This document shows positions 11,425 to 22,054 of a stretch of 64,000 nucleotides of DNA, piece by piece (position 1 is the first letter of the stretch; every line of letters begins with the position of its first letter). The DNA is taken from contig KN832561.1 in assembly GCA_000827205.1 (NCBI GenBank), positions 626,042 to 690,041 on the forward strand, read 5' to 3'. Both the position numbers and the translations under genes were made by a program. Origin of the DNA: Plicaturopsis crispa FD-325 SS-3 (taxonomy: Eukaryota > Basidiomycota > Agaricomycetes > Amylocorticiales > Amylocorticiaceae). The notes under the pieces are model-generated. The model saw nothing but the letters and a program-made list of their open reading frames with translations, was not told where the DNA came from and did no database searches.

Positions 11425-12858
11425 ATGATCCCGGCCGGTTTTCTCGCTTTGCCTGTCCCAGTCGCACAACTATCATTAGCCGCGGTGCTAAAATGCGGAC
11501 AATCCTTCCGGTGGTCAATCTTTCCTCTGTCGACACCCAACGACGTCTCGCCCGATAACTCTCCATCGCACGAGTACCGCCTCTGCCTCAGAGACCGCGT
11601 CATTTGTCTTAGGCAGTCCGCACCGGATACCCTGTTCTATCGCGCGGTGTTTCCAGACGCGTCTCAAACGCCGACAGAGGCCGACCATGCTCGTCGAGAA
11701 AAGGAAACGTTGGCGTGGATACAAGACTACTTCCAGCTCGACGTTGACCTCCTTGGACTGTACGATCAATGGAGCACACGAGATCCTGTCTTCGAAAAAC
11801 TACGGACGCGATTTGAAGGTATCCGCATGCTCAGACAGGACCCTTGGGAGAACCTCGTCTCGTACGTCCTTCTTAAAATGCTTATCCATGCCCCCATACC
11901 ACCACGTGCTAATGTAGCATCATTAGTTTCATATGCTCGTCGAACAATAATATTGCCCGCATAACGAAGATGGTCCAATCCCTTTGCAAGCAGTACTCCC
12001 CTCCCCTCCTATCTATGCCAGCCCCGGACGGAACTACTCACTCTGACTTACTCACGTACCATCCGTTCCCGCCGCCGTCAGCTCTTGCCAAACCCGAAGT
12101 TACATCGGTACTCCGGTCTCTCGGCTTCGGCTACCGCGCAGATTTCATCCAGCGGACTGCGCAGATGCTGGTCGACAAACACGGCACGTCCACAGACTCA
12201 AACGAGATGTGCGAGGTCTCCGAAGCGTGGCTGCGGACCCTTAGAACGTCCGACACCGCAGTCGCAAGGGAAGAGCTCCTGAAATTCGTCGGCGTAGGTC
12301 GCAAAGTCGCAGACTGTGTCCTCCTCATGAGTCTCGATAAGGTCAGCCCGTGCGTTGGCCAAAAAAAAATACTGAGCATGCTGATTCTTCATCCCTAGCG
12401 AGAAGTCATCCCCGTGGATACACACGTCCACCAGATTGCTATTAAGCACTACGGGCTTCGCGGCGGTTCTGGCGTCAAGCAGAACATGACACCAGCACTG
12501 TACGATGAGGTCAATAAAAAGCTAATGGGCGTCTGGGGAGATCATGCCGGATGGGCGCATTCGGTACTTGTCTTCATTCCCTTGCTGCATCCGCGCTTAC
12601 GCTGTCTCGCAGGTCTTATTCACAGCAGACCTCAAGTCGTTCTCCTCTTACGGTCTGCCCGCTGTAATCTTGCCTGCAAAGGCGTCCTCAAAACGAAGCA
12701 CCGCTGCATCCTCGCGGAAGCGGACCCGCGCTACTATTGCTGCGCCATCAGCAGCTGCTTCTGCGAATACGGCTCACGAGACTGAAGATGAAGCGCACTC
12801 TAATACAGCAAGCTTGGCAGAGAGGGTTAAGAAAAGGAGACGGACTACGGCGACATAA
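11425..12858 (+). CDS. OGG1: N-glycosylase/DNA lyase OGG1 (8-oxoguanine repair)
   Basis: Bifunctional glycosylase/AP lyase that removes 8-oxoguanine opposite cytosine; nuclear and possibly mitochondrial. The ATG at 11425 is followed by QLSLAAVLKCGQSFRW, the usual OGG1 N-terminal motif. Introns separate DPWENLVS from FICSSNNNIARITKMVQSLC, then LLMSLDK from REVIPVDTHVHQIA, then WAHS from VLFTADLKSF. The helix-hairpin-helix GVGRKVADCVLLMSLDK carries the catalytic lysine, and VIPVDTHVHQ carries the catalytic aspartate. Both key residues are present. After the fold the protein carries a Ser/Lys/Arg-rich tail ending VKKRRRTTAT, a likely nuclear localisation signal, with TAA at 12856-12858. Intact. 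Confidence 0.95.
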
Positions 12859-13480
12859 GGGTAATGTAGGACTTGCGGCCAACTCGCTTCTATCCTTTTC
12901 CTGATTCCTTACTAGTTACAAAGGTGTATGTATCTATACCATAATACTGCAAATTATGCTCTCCGAAACTATTTTGGCCCGTGGAGAAAACAGTCAGCAG
13001 CCCATTACCCCTGCTTCATTTCATTGTGAAGCAGAAAAATCGGTCTTGCTAGGCAGGCAGTGGCTGGGCATGTCCCAACCACACATGTCCTAACCACTAG
13101 CATCATCTCGGGCGCGACTACTACTTACTATTCCGGGAGAATTACCCCTAGATCGCCGTCGTTCACGCCGCCTCGATAATTTATTTCATCCACCAAATCC
13201 GTGGATGGGACTCAGACATTCGATGTGTATGGCCCCTGCACAAGGATGACACGCTTTTCCGGAGTGGTATCTCTGCGGAGAACCATATTTATTTTGTTTC
13301 TGCCGTTTGGTTGGGATGTTTTCATTTTGCGGCGTCGCCGCGTCGAACAGGTTTAGCCCCTGAGTCATTTCCGTATTGGTCAGCAGTGGTCCTCGACAAT
13401 CTTGCACCTCTTTCCGTTGTACCGTCGTGTGCAGCAGCTCCACCGTTCTCTGCTCCGTCTCTTTCTCTCCCGCGACCGCC
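12859..13480. other. Intergenic region, OGG1 3' end and SLT11 promoter
   Basis: 622 bases without a supported gene. Open frames here are short and show no family motif. The last part before 13481 is pyrimidine-rich (ctctgctccgtctctttctctcc), common upstream of fungal start codons. Confidence 0.5.
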
Positions 13481-14802
13481 ATGCCACCAAAAGCCGATAT
13501 CAACAAAGCTGGCTGGGAACAGAGCGAGTTCCCCATTTTATGCGAAACATGTACGCCTTGCACGCCTTCACTCGCTTCTCATTTTCTGACATCGTTCTCT
13601 CATATGTAGGTTTGGGAGACAACCCATTCGTCCGAATGGTGCGCATTATCTCCACATATACCAGCTACCAGTACTAACTCTCCCCCAGTCGAAGCAGGAG
13701 TTCGGCCGCTCATGCGGGACCTGCGCACGGCCCTTCACCGTCTTCCGCTGGAACCCCGGCACCGGCATGCGCTTCAAGACCACCGTCATCTGCCAGACCT
13801 GCGCCAAGGTCAAGAACGTCTGCCAGACGTGCCTCCTCGACCTCGAGTACGGCCTGCCCACGCAGGTCCGCGACACCGCGCTCGCGCTCCAGAACGAGGC
13901 ACCCACGAGCGATATCAACCGCGAGTACTATGCGCAGAATATGGAGGGGAAGGTGCGTCGTCCTCCATCATTCGCGTGTGGAGGCCAAAAGATATTGAGT
14001 GGGTATTGGGTGGGCAGCTGGAGGGGAACCAGTCGGGGCTTGATTCGGGGCGGGCGGCGAGTGCGGGGAAAGAGATGCTGAAGCAGCTGGCGCGCACGAA
14101 CCCTTACTACAAGCGCAACCAGCCCAAAATATGCTCATTCTTCGCTAAAGGGGAGTGCACGCGCGGGGAGGAGTGCCCGTATCGGTGAGTCGCCGCTTGC
14201 CCCACTCTGCCACGCCACTGACCGCGATGGAAAAGGCACGAAAAGCCGGTGGAGAACGCGCTGTCGCATCAGAATATGCAGGACCGGTATTACGGGCGCA
14301 ACGACCCCGTCGCGCGCAAGATTATGGGCACGCACGCGGACGCGCAGGGTTTGAAGCCGCCCGACGACAAGTCCATCGTGCGTATACATCCTCGTCATCT
14401 CTCTCGTAACGCGTCCACCTCAATCTAACGCTCACTGTAGACGTCGATATTCCTCTCCGCGCTACCTGCAGACGCCACAGAGCTGAGCATCCGCACGCGC
14501 GTGGTGCAGTCCCTGCCGACGGTGCAGCCGACCGACCTCAAGTCGATCGTCCACGTCGCAAAGTCCCGGTACGTCCGTCCCTCCCCATTCACGCCCTCCC
14601 GCGCCTATCACCTCTCTCCTATCACCTAACCACCATCATTCTTTCTGTGCGCAGGTGTGCATTCGTGAACTTCAAAGACCGCGCGACCGCGGAGGGCGCC
14701 GCCGAGGCGTGGGCGAACGGGCTGGACGTCGACGGCGTGCGGGTGGGCGTGAAATGGGGTCGGAGTAGGACTGCTGCAAAGCCGGCCGCCGCTGCGTCGT
14801 GA
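13481..14802 (+). CDS. SLT11: Pre-mRNA splicing factor SLT11/ECM2 (RBM22-like)
   Basis: Spliceosomal protein that contacts U6 and U2 snRNA around the catalytic centre. The ATG at 13481 opens [20 protein letters not shown]. The first intron (13551-13609) splits CETC, giving [13 protein letters not shown] after joining. Cysteine-rich pairs follow ([33 protein letters not shown]), then a CCCH finger [19 protein letters not shown]. An RRM near the C-terminus shows TSIFLSALP as RNP2-like and [19 protein letters not shown] as RNP1-like, and the protein ends AAKPAAAAS with a stop at 14800-14802. The architecture (zinc fingers, CCCH, RRM) matches the RBM22 form. About five introns. Intact. Confidence 0.94.
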
Positions 14803-15216
14803 CCGGTTTTATAGACGTTGTGTGCTAGCTTGCTTGTGTGTGATACGTGCTTTATAATGTCATCTCGCTGTACAGTGTAGCATTGAAGCTCTGATCGTAT
14901 CAGTTGATTCTGTGTGAAAAGTGATTCCATTACAGTACATCCAGATTGACAGAATTGGTGAAGGCTTGAAGTATGCAGTATGAAGGGATCTGCTAGGTGA
15001 AGGAACCGGTAGTACGAGTACATTAATTACCGAATAAGTATAGCCAGAGTAGTTGTGTATAATGCCCTAGAATAACAGAATAACGGCCATGCAGTGAATA
15101 AGGAGAAGTGGGCTACGATCCAGTGGACAGACGGGAAATGGATGCAGAGAATGTTTCCGAGCCTCCATGATGATAATGCAAAGGAGAAGATCCAGAGAGA
15201 AATTGGCTTGCTTAAG
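14803..15216. other. Convergent 3' intergenic region
   Basis: 414 bases between the stop codons of the convergent SLT11 and sulfur-transporter genes. It would carry both 3' untranslated regions. No other feature is recognised. Confidence 0.5.
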
Positions 15217-16415
15217 TTAGACGAAGAGACCACCAGCGATGAAGGAGACGAGCCAGGTTGCGTAGTCCGAGACGTGGAGGCCACTAGCGAACGAGTTCCC
15301 GAGGTTGACCAGGGATGGGCCCGCTATCAAGAAAGATACTAAGTAAGCCATTTCGCGGGAGGACACGCTCAGAAACGGTACCCACGGCAAACACCCCCCA
15401 TCGCCCACCCCACCCCAAACAGCGCAGACCCAGCGACGAGTTTCAGGTCGACATCCCCGCCCTTGGGTATTGACCACGGGCCACCTAGTCGCGGCTGCTC
15501 CCTCCCGCGGCCGTAGCGGTACAGCGCGATGGAGAGCGGGAGCGCGCTGGTGGCGAGGAAGAAGAGGGACGGGTCGAATGCGGCGTGGAAGGGGAGGACG
15601 AGGAAGGAGATTACGCGTGCGGGCTGGGTCATGTTGGACAGGCGCAGTGCGAGCGCGAAGTTGAAGGCGGTTGTGAAAGACGCGATGATCCGCAGGGTAG
15701 ACGCGGGCCGTGGAGATTTGGCCTCGTGCGCAGGGGATTTCTGAGCGGGGGACTAGAGCAGATGGAAAGATGAGGATATACCATAGCTTATGGGGTCAAT
15801 GTTACGCACAAAGAAATAGAGGGCAGCCGAAACGAGAAACGGGACTGCATGCAGCGCAAGGAGAGTCTGGCCATCAGGCCCGAGGGTATAATCCGGTGTC
15901 CCTGGAACGGTTAGGGATGGCGTCATGGCGTACGTGGTAGCGACAGCAGTCGTAAAGAACGTCGCCGTTGCGGCTATGGATCTAATCGTGGGCATCAAGA
16001 TGAATCTCAACAACGATGCCCACATGAGATACGATAGTCCCACCGTAAGGAAAATCGCGACAAGCCACATATCATATGTCTTTAAGTCTGCTGTGAGCTC
16101 AGGCGCATGTCACGTAGGAGAGGTAGCGTACCCCGATGTGCATCCATTTGCTAGTCGCGTCCCAAGGCCGACAAGCAGACCAGATATTATGAGGCCTGGT
16201 CCGGCTGTAAGTGCCTCTGGGGGGCCCAAACCGCCTGTTGCTACAGCTCCGCCAAGAACAAGTCCTGCGACAGACGCGATCGCCTCTTTGTTTCCGCGTA
16301 CAGCGCGATGGAGGAACCCAGAGATGCCCAGCACGGACCCGTTCAGGAGCAGCAGCGAGTGCACGGACAACGCGAGACCGATTCCGCCTACAAAAGAGCG
16401 AACGGGCGTGGACAT
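15217..16415 (-). CDS. YeeE/YedE (TsuA-like) sulfur-compound transporter
   Basis: Multi-pass membrane protein of the YeeE/YedE (DUF395) family; bacterial TsuA members take up thiosulfate. The ATG at 16413-16415 starts an exon of glycine-rich membrane segments ending NGCTSG. A short exon between two introns restores GHMICGLSRFSLR, joined to SIAATATFFTTAVATTYAMT, so the signature GCTSGHMICGLSR is complete only after splicing. The second half ends an exon with GVGWAMGGVC, and the next intron joins C to CGGGCCC, giving GVCPGPSLVNLGNSFASG, the second signature. The last segment ends LVSFIAGGLFV with TAA at 15217-15219. Both cysteine motifs thought to handle the sulfur substrate in the family are intact, and both halves are in one polypeptide. 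The substrate in this organism is not known. Confidence 0.85.
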
Positions 16416-17085
16416 GGTGGTGGTTGAGAACAAGAAACGTTGGGCAGCATCAGCTCGACATTTCTATCGAGTGAGGTCGATCATGGCCGTATATGAGTGC
16501 CACAGCGCCGCTGCTACATTATCATAATATTATTATTTTATCGATACGCGGGTCACGGCTGTCACATGATTATTTTACTCGGATTTACCGTTCAGCTTCC
16601 GCGGAAAAAGCCAATTTGATTTCAAATTAGGGCCAAGATTAGCGTTACGATCATTCTGCGGGTGAGGTACGCAAATTTGTGGCGATTGGAACGGTGCAAA
16701 ATGCAGAGGAACATCTAGCTCGACGCGACAGAAACTTAACGCGCCAGCGGACGGGAACCAGACAGTACTAGTGGCTTGTTTTGAGACCAGAATTTCATCG
16801 CAATAACCTGAAGATGCGAGACTGTTTCAGCATATCCCAGGTCAAAGGAGGAGGATCGCAGTCTAAGTTTGTGGCGCACAGGGAAAGCACTGTGCATTGC
16901 TCAAGGAAGAGCCAGGTAGCAGAACAGCTCGAGGTAATGCACACAAATCTGCATCTTGTATTAGCAGAAGGGTTACACAATTTGATACACATGATTTCTG
17001 CAGAATAACAAGATCAGTAAGTCTCATAAAAGACCAGTAGAACGAACTGACCTAGCGATACATAACAAAAAGCCATACATCCAGC
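16416..17085. other. Intergenic region, AT-rich in part
   Basis: 670 bases upstream of the sulfur-transporter gene and downstream of the DUF726 gene. An AT-rich patch lies at 16515-16545. No gene, tRNA or repeat is supported. Confidence 0.45.
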
Positions 17086-18982
17086 TCACCCAGAACCGTC
17101 CTTGACGTCCTCCTTGCTAGCCTTTAAGTCTGCCTCCATCGGCTTCGCGACCTTCTCCACCTGTTTCTGCACCTCCGCGCGCAAGATCCCAGGCGCCCCG
17201 CAGCGCTCCAAACACGTCCCAATCATGCCCCGCCACATCAAATGCCCATCCACATCCGCGCACTCAACATTCTCCACGCCCTGCACCTCCACAGCCTGCA
17301 AGCCCGCAACGCCCCAGCTCACCGTCGACGCCCGCGAGAGCACCGCGAGAACGTAGTCGTTCGTCGAGTAGCCGTTCACCAGCCGCCCCGCGACGACGCG
17401 GCGTATTGCGGACCACGTCGCCGCGTCCGCGGAGGCGGGCGCGCCGAGAACGAAGACGTCCTGGACGAGGTGCAGGGTTGAGGAGGGCGGGAGGGAGGCG
17501 AGGAATTTGAGCGCTTCGAGGATGACGAGCGAGCCGAGGGAGTAGCCGACGAGGGTGACGGGCCGGTTCCCGAATGCGCGCTGCGAGAGGAGCGTGCCGA
17601 GGACTGCGCCTGCTTTGACCGCGAGTGCTCTCGCGTTCATCCATGGATTATCTGTAAAGATACGTGTTGAGTTGGGTATTTGAGATGGTCAGAGTTCTCA
17701 TACCGATGATCTGCCCGATCTTGAGCCAGGCGATGGGAGAAAGGGAGCTCAGTAGAGCAGCGAATACAGTCCGCTTAATTATCTGCGCCTTCACCAGCTG
17801 CATCGCCTGCGTCTTGAGCAGCGTGCCGAATGCGTTCGATAGTGCTTCCAATGCCTCGATTTCCTGAAGCACCCGTTCAGCGACGCATAGCACGGTGAAG
17901 AATAGATATCTGCCCACCCATTGCAGAGCGACTGTATCGTCTCCACCAAAAACGGTCCACGGAGCCGTGACGTCCTCGGGCGATGCGAGCCATCCGCTGA
18001 CGCACAATCTCACCGCCAGCGTATCCACTGGCTTGGTAACAGGGACGACGGCTAGGTCACGGATTTCTCGCGTATGGCGCGCGACCATATTGGCGGTCGA
18101 TTTAGCGCCGTACGCGCCAAACAGCGCACCGCAGACGACGGAAGAGCCAGCGAGCCCACTCGCGAGCAGGCCCGCCGCCGTCCCACCTACGCCGACCCAG
18201 CCGAGCACAGTCGTGACGCCCGCACCGACGAGGGGCGCCGCCAGCCCGCCAGTGACGCCGACGAGGACACCGCCTGCAACCGCCCCGAGGCCCAGCCCCA
18301 CCTGTGTGTATGCGCGCGCCCGTAAGTACGGATACGGAAGGAGAGACGCGCAGGGCCACGCCTGCGTACCATGCGCAGCGTCTTCCCCCTGTCGGCGTGC
18401 TCCTCCTTCGCTTTGTCCGCGTGCTTTTCCGTCGCCTTGATCGCCTCCTCCGGGTGCTTCAGCGTCGAGACAATCACGCCCTCGTCTACCGTGCCGAATG
18501 CAGACAAGAAAGAGCGCGTGCGCGCGGAATAGTGTTTCGCGGTGGTGACGTGCAGGAAGAGGACCGTGTTGAGGATTTTCGACACGTCCGCGTGCGAGGG
18601 GAGTGGGGGCAGGCGCGCGGTGGAGGTTTCCGCGTACGGGTCGAGCTCGGGGCATTCGCCTGTGCACATCACATACCTAGAGTTAGGCTGCAGCTGTGAG
18701 ATGCGGGGCTGCTCTGCGGTGCTCACCACCGCCGGGCTCCTGGCATGCTATCCACGCGTTCCGGAACAAGGCCTGCGCCCACTTGTTCATTTCGCGGCTG
18801 AATGCGTCCCTTGTCCGCGTTTTTTTCTCATCGGATAGAGACGATACGCTGCACTCGACAGCCGCGTATAGTTCTGCTGTATTGCGGTGCACGGCGAGAT
18901 GGCGGCTGAAGTGCTCGAATACCGTCAACCGATCTGCCTCGCTGAGCTCTTTAGGCGGGGCGATGTTAGCCAAGTCTGCCAT
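17086..18982 (-). CDS. DUF726 / TMCO4-like membrane-associated hydrolase-fold protein
   Basis: Member of the DUF726 family (yeast Mil1/YFL034W, human TMCO4), alpha/beta-hydrolase-like proteins of poorly known substrate. The ATG is at 18980-18982. The N-terminal part is helical (REMNKWAQALFRNAWIACQE). A glycine/alanine-rich hydrophobic hairpin follows (GLGAVAGGVLVGVTGGLAAP, then VGVGGTAAGLLASGLAG), characteristic of the family. SGWLASPEDVTAPW and LSSLSPIAWLKIGQII lie beyond it. The hydrolase part has PVTLVGYSLGSLVILEALKF, with a GYSLG nucleophile elbow, then VFVLGAPASAD, NGYSTNDYVLAVLSRAS and VDGHLMWRGMIG. The stop is at 17086-17088. Serine, a later aspartate (NDYVL context) and histidine (GHLMW) are present, so catalysis is possible. 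Several introns. Intact. Confidence 0.88.
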
Positions 18983-19414
18983 GCCGTCGAGAAAAGATGG
19001 GGGTATATGTTGGGTATATGAGAGAAAGCACCGAGCTGTATAAGTTTAACGCGCAGCGATGACCGCGAGATGATCGTATACATAGGGGCTAATTGTGGTT
19101 ACCCCCAGAAATCGACAAAATATTGGATCGCAATGAACATTGGCATGTGAGGTCCGTGGTACAAATACTGCATAGCGAAGAAATCTACGAACCCATTGAA
19201 CACAAAAAGTTTATTAGTACCGCTAGTCCAGCCCCCCCTCAGGTATGATTGTGACTCTGCGAGTCTCTTCCCGCGCATTTTGCGTTCTTCCGAGGCAAAT
19301 GCATCCGTTGCATAATCATGCATAGGATAGGCTAGCGGTTACAGCGTTAGTACCTAGTGACGCATGATAAGGGTTCGCGAGGACGCCAACCTTTGGATAT
19401 GTACTCTATAGATG
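18983..19414. other. Intergenic region with one unsupported 74-codon frame
   Basis: 432 bases upstream of the DUF726 gene and downstream of the kinase stop. A 74-codon ATG-initiated frame on the minus strand (19099-19323) has a hydrophobic C-terminal half, but no recognisable family and no intron support, so I do not call it a gene. Confidence 0.4.
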
Positions 19415-20887
19415 TCAAGCGCGTCGTTTCCGGTTACCCATCGCGCGCACGCGCCTTAAGAATAGTTTGAGCGCCCTGCAAAGACTGGCGGACGCGCTTC
19501 GCCGACGCTGCCGTCGACCGCGCACAAGGTCGGGTAGTAGCGTAGACATCGCTGGCCGAAGGTCGGGATCGGCTACCCAGCAAGCTTGCAAGATGTCCCA
19601 AATATCGTCGCTAATTTCGGGATAAGAATGACGAGCGGGTCGGGCGCCTTCGTTGACCGCCAGGAGGACTGCCACGTCACTTCTGACGTCGCAGTACGGG
19701 AGACGAGTGGTTAGAATCTATACATGCCGTTGGGCGATTAGAATGTGGACATACTGGTCCTGTGAGCTACGTACCTCAAGGACGGTCATAGCGAAGGCCC
19801 ATATATCTGAAGCGGTTGTTACACGAGGTGTGCGGTCTTCGTCATCCGCGCCATTGGTCCGGAGCAACTCTTGTGCCATCCACCGGAATGTTCCTGCCAT
19901 CGCATTCGTGGTGAACCCTGATACGTCGAGGATGCGTGACAAGCCAAAATCTGACAAGCAGGCTTCGAAGTTGTCATTGATGAGAATATTAGCCTGCACG
20001 CGAGATTAGCCCTATTTACCAAGATACTTTTGGTTAGTATACATACCGCCTTTATATCGCCGTGGACTACACGGTGACGATGCATATACTCCAAGCCGGC
20101 GGCAGCTTGGCGGACCTGCGGATAACGCTCCCTCAGGGTGTATATTTCCAAGTCATATAACGAAAAACTTACCAACGCCATCCTATCCACATTTTGGTGG
20201 GTCTTCAAGTAGTAAAGAAGATCGCCGTTCTTGAAATACGGGCAGACTAGAGAAGGCACTGGCCCGTAGCCTTGATCATAGCAGATCCCCCAAAATGGGG
20301 TGACGTGACGATGATGGAGGTGGTCCCATACCAAGGCCTCTCTGGTGATTTTCTGTAGTCAAGTAATGAGCTCACGGGCGATACAATGCAAGACTACGCA
20401 GCAGCAAGCATTGGCAGGACCCCTCCAGGCTCCAGCTAGCCAATACAACGCCCGCTGCCTTCGTTCGTTTGCTCGACATGTCCTGACCTCCAGCCAAGAG
20501 ATGAGCGCGACGCACCTTCTTCAATCGTTCCAAAGATTCAGGATCCCTATGTACTACGTGGATGACCTTGACGACAGCCTATCGTGTGCAGGATAAAGTC
20601 AGTATAAATTCAATTAAAATGCACGCGGTGATTACCTAATCACTTACCTGCATCAGCTGACCATCTCTGTTCCATTCGCCCCTCCATATCTCTGCGTTTC
20701 CTCCATGAGCGAAATAATGCGTATCCGTGCGCTTGACTCTGCCAGTCAAATCGAGCATGAGGTGGTCGTCAAAGTCAGAGAATTTTTTTATGTTTGTACT
20801 ACATATCGTACTGGATAATATCCTGCTACAACTTGAAGTGCATTGCAGTCGCCTGCCTCGTCGTCCTTTAATGTGCGGTTTGGCCAA
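19415..20887 (-). CDS. TKL-like protein kinase, 5' end unresolved
   Basis: Protein kinase domain of the tyrosine-kinase-like type expanded in Agaricomycetes. Reading 5' to 3' on the minus strand: glycine loop region HGGNAEIWRGEW near 20690; after an intron KAVVKVIHVVHRDPESLERL with the ATP lysine; ALVWDHLHHRHVTPFWGI; hinge LVCPYFKNGDLLYYLKTH; catalytic loop VVHGDIKA joined across an intron to NILINDNFEACL; SDFGLSR; activation-segment end FRWMAQELLRTNG; SDIWAFAMTVLE; and the last helices EISDDIWDILQACWVADPDL with RP. The catalytic Lys, Asp, Asn and DFG are all present. The catalytic loop reads HGD rather than HRD, and the APE motif reads AQE. The C-terminal tail is unusually Arg-rich. The frame opens upstream without an in-frame ATG up to 20887, so the true start, or an upstream exon, is not identified. 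A transposon-like element begins 75 bases upstream. Confidence 0.75.
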
Positions 20888-20961
20888 TCAGAGCGTAGAG
20901 TCTAGACCGTCTAAAATTCACATTGACATTAGTCTCCCGCAGGCAGCCCCAGAGTGAAGAT

Positions 20962-21657
20962 AGTGAATGCAATTCACCCACCAAAAGTTACGACGCATCA
21001 AAATCGCGCCACGTGCTCCGGCAACTCCGCAAATCAGGCTAAGTCCCTCAAGCGTCTTTGCCCCTTCGAATCTCGATAGTGACCACTCCAACGCGTCGGA
21101 GACTCGGAGTACTTAGAATCTTTTAATCAATAGAATATGAAAGAATATATATCTAAGTTGCCTGTAAGTTATGCAGCATCGTATTGAGACCATGTACTAC
21201 TCGGTAAGGCCCTGACCAGAGACTCGGGGAGCATCGATGCCAAAAACGACGTGCGCCGTGTTGAAAAAGGGCGAAAGCGACTCACCACCTGGCCTCGTAA
21301 CAAGACCGAGGCTCGCATTCCTCCGAACACGATGGGCTATCAGCCCCGACCTCGACCCGGACCGTCCACTTAAGCCTTACTATGTTTTCTATGCTCGGTA
21401 GTGTTTGTAGGCACAGGAAATAAATATATTTGCTTACTCTGGTACATTAGCTACTACCTATTTACCCCCTGTGAGATCTCGGTATCCGACGCGTCGGGGA
21501 GCTCAATGTTCAACGTCGAAACGGCACCGCGCAGGTGCTGAAGCGCGTATATAAAGACGCTCGAGGGACTTGAGCGAGATTTGCGCAGTTGCCGGAGCAC
21601 GTGGCGCGATTTTGATGGCCGTGCGTCGTAACTTTTGGTGGGTGAATTGCATTCACT
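20962..21657. mobile_element. Non-autonomous MULE-like element (MITE) with about 100-bp inverted ends and 9-bp target duplication
   Basis: The sequence from 20962 and the reverse complement of the sequence ending at 21657 match for about 100 bases. Both start AGTGAATGCAATTCACCCAC and run through ATCGCGCCACGTGCTCCGGC and AAGTCCCTC to GCGTCTTT, with one 6-base gap and few mismatches. The nine bases AGTGAAGAT occur at 20953-20961 and again at 21658-21666, immediately outside. Long terminal inverted repeats plus a 9-bp duplication fit Mutator-like elements. The 696-bp interior has no transposase-like frame, so it is non-autonomous. The tips carry their own small palindrome (GTGAAT gca ATTCAC). 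It lies between the kinase and the GMC oxidoreductase 3' end. Confidence 0.85.
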
Positions 21658-21666
21658 AGTGAAGAT

Positions 21667-22054
21667 AAACGTTCAAACGTTCACTCATTAGATAGAACAT
21701 ATGTTTACAATGATCGTTGGATACTATATGGCGCCTACTAGCCGACCCCTAGTGACTAGAAAACTTCGTCAATATGTTTGCTCTTGACGGCGGTTTATAG
21801 AATCCTCCGAGCAGCTAGACTAGTAGACGTAGTGAGACAAGTTTTTGAATGGCTGTTCTTAGACTACTGTACTCTGATTGTAACAATAAATACAGGTACT
21901 AGGTACAGATCTCGAGTATAGTAAATACAGCACGCACAGGCGCACACCCGTTACCCTGGTTGAAGTCCTATGATAAATTATAGGCAGCAATGCCTTTGAG
22001 TATGTATCCCAGAAGAAGGATTCTACACCAGTGCCGGACTGGAATACTGCGTGA
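21667..22054. other. 3' flank of the GMC gene with a third copy of the 43-base repeat
   Basis: 388 bases between the MULE-like element and the GMC stop codon. At 21751-21793 it contains AGTGACTAGAAAA..., a GTCAATATGTTTG core and a CTCTTGACGGCGG end. This closely resembles 5138-5180 in the NMT/UBA3 gap. No gene is seen. Confidence 0.45.
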
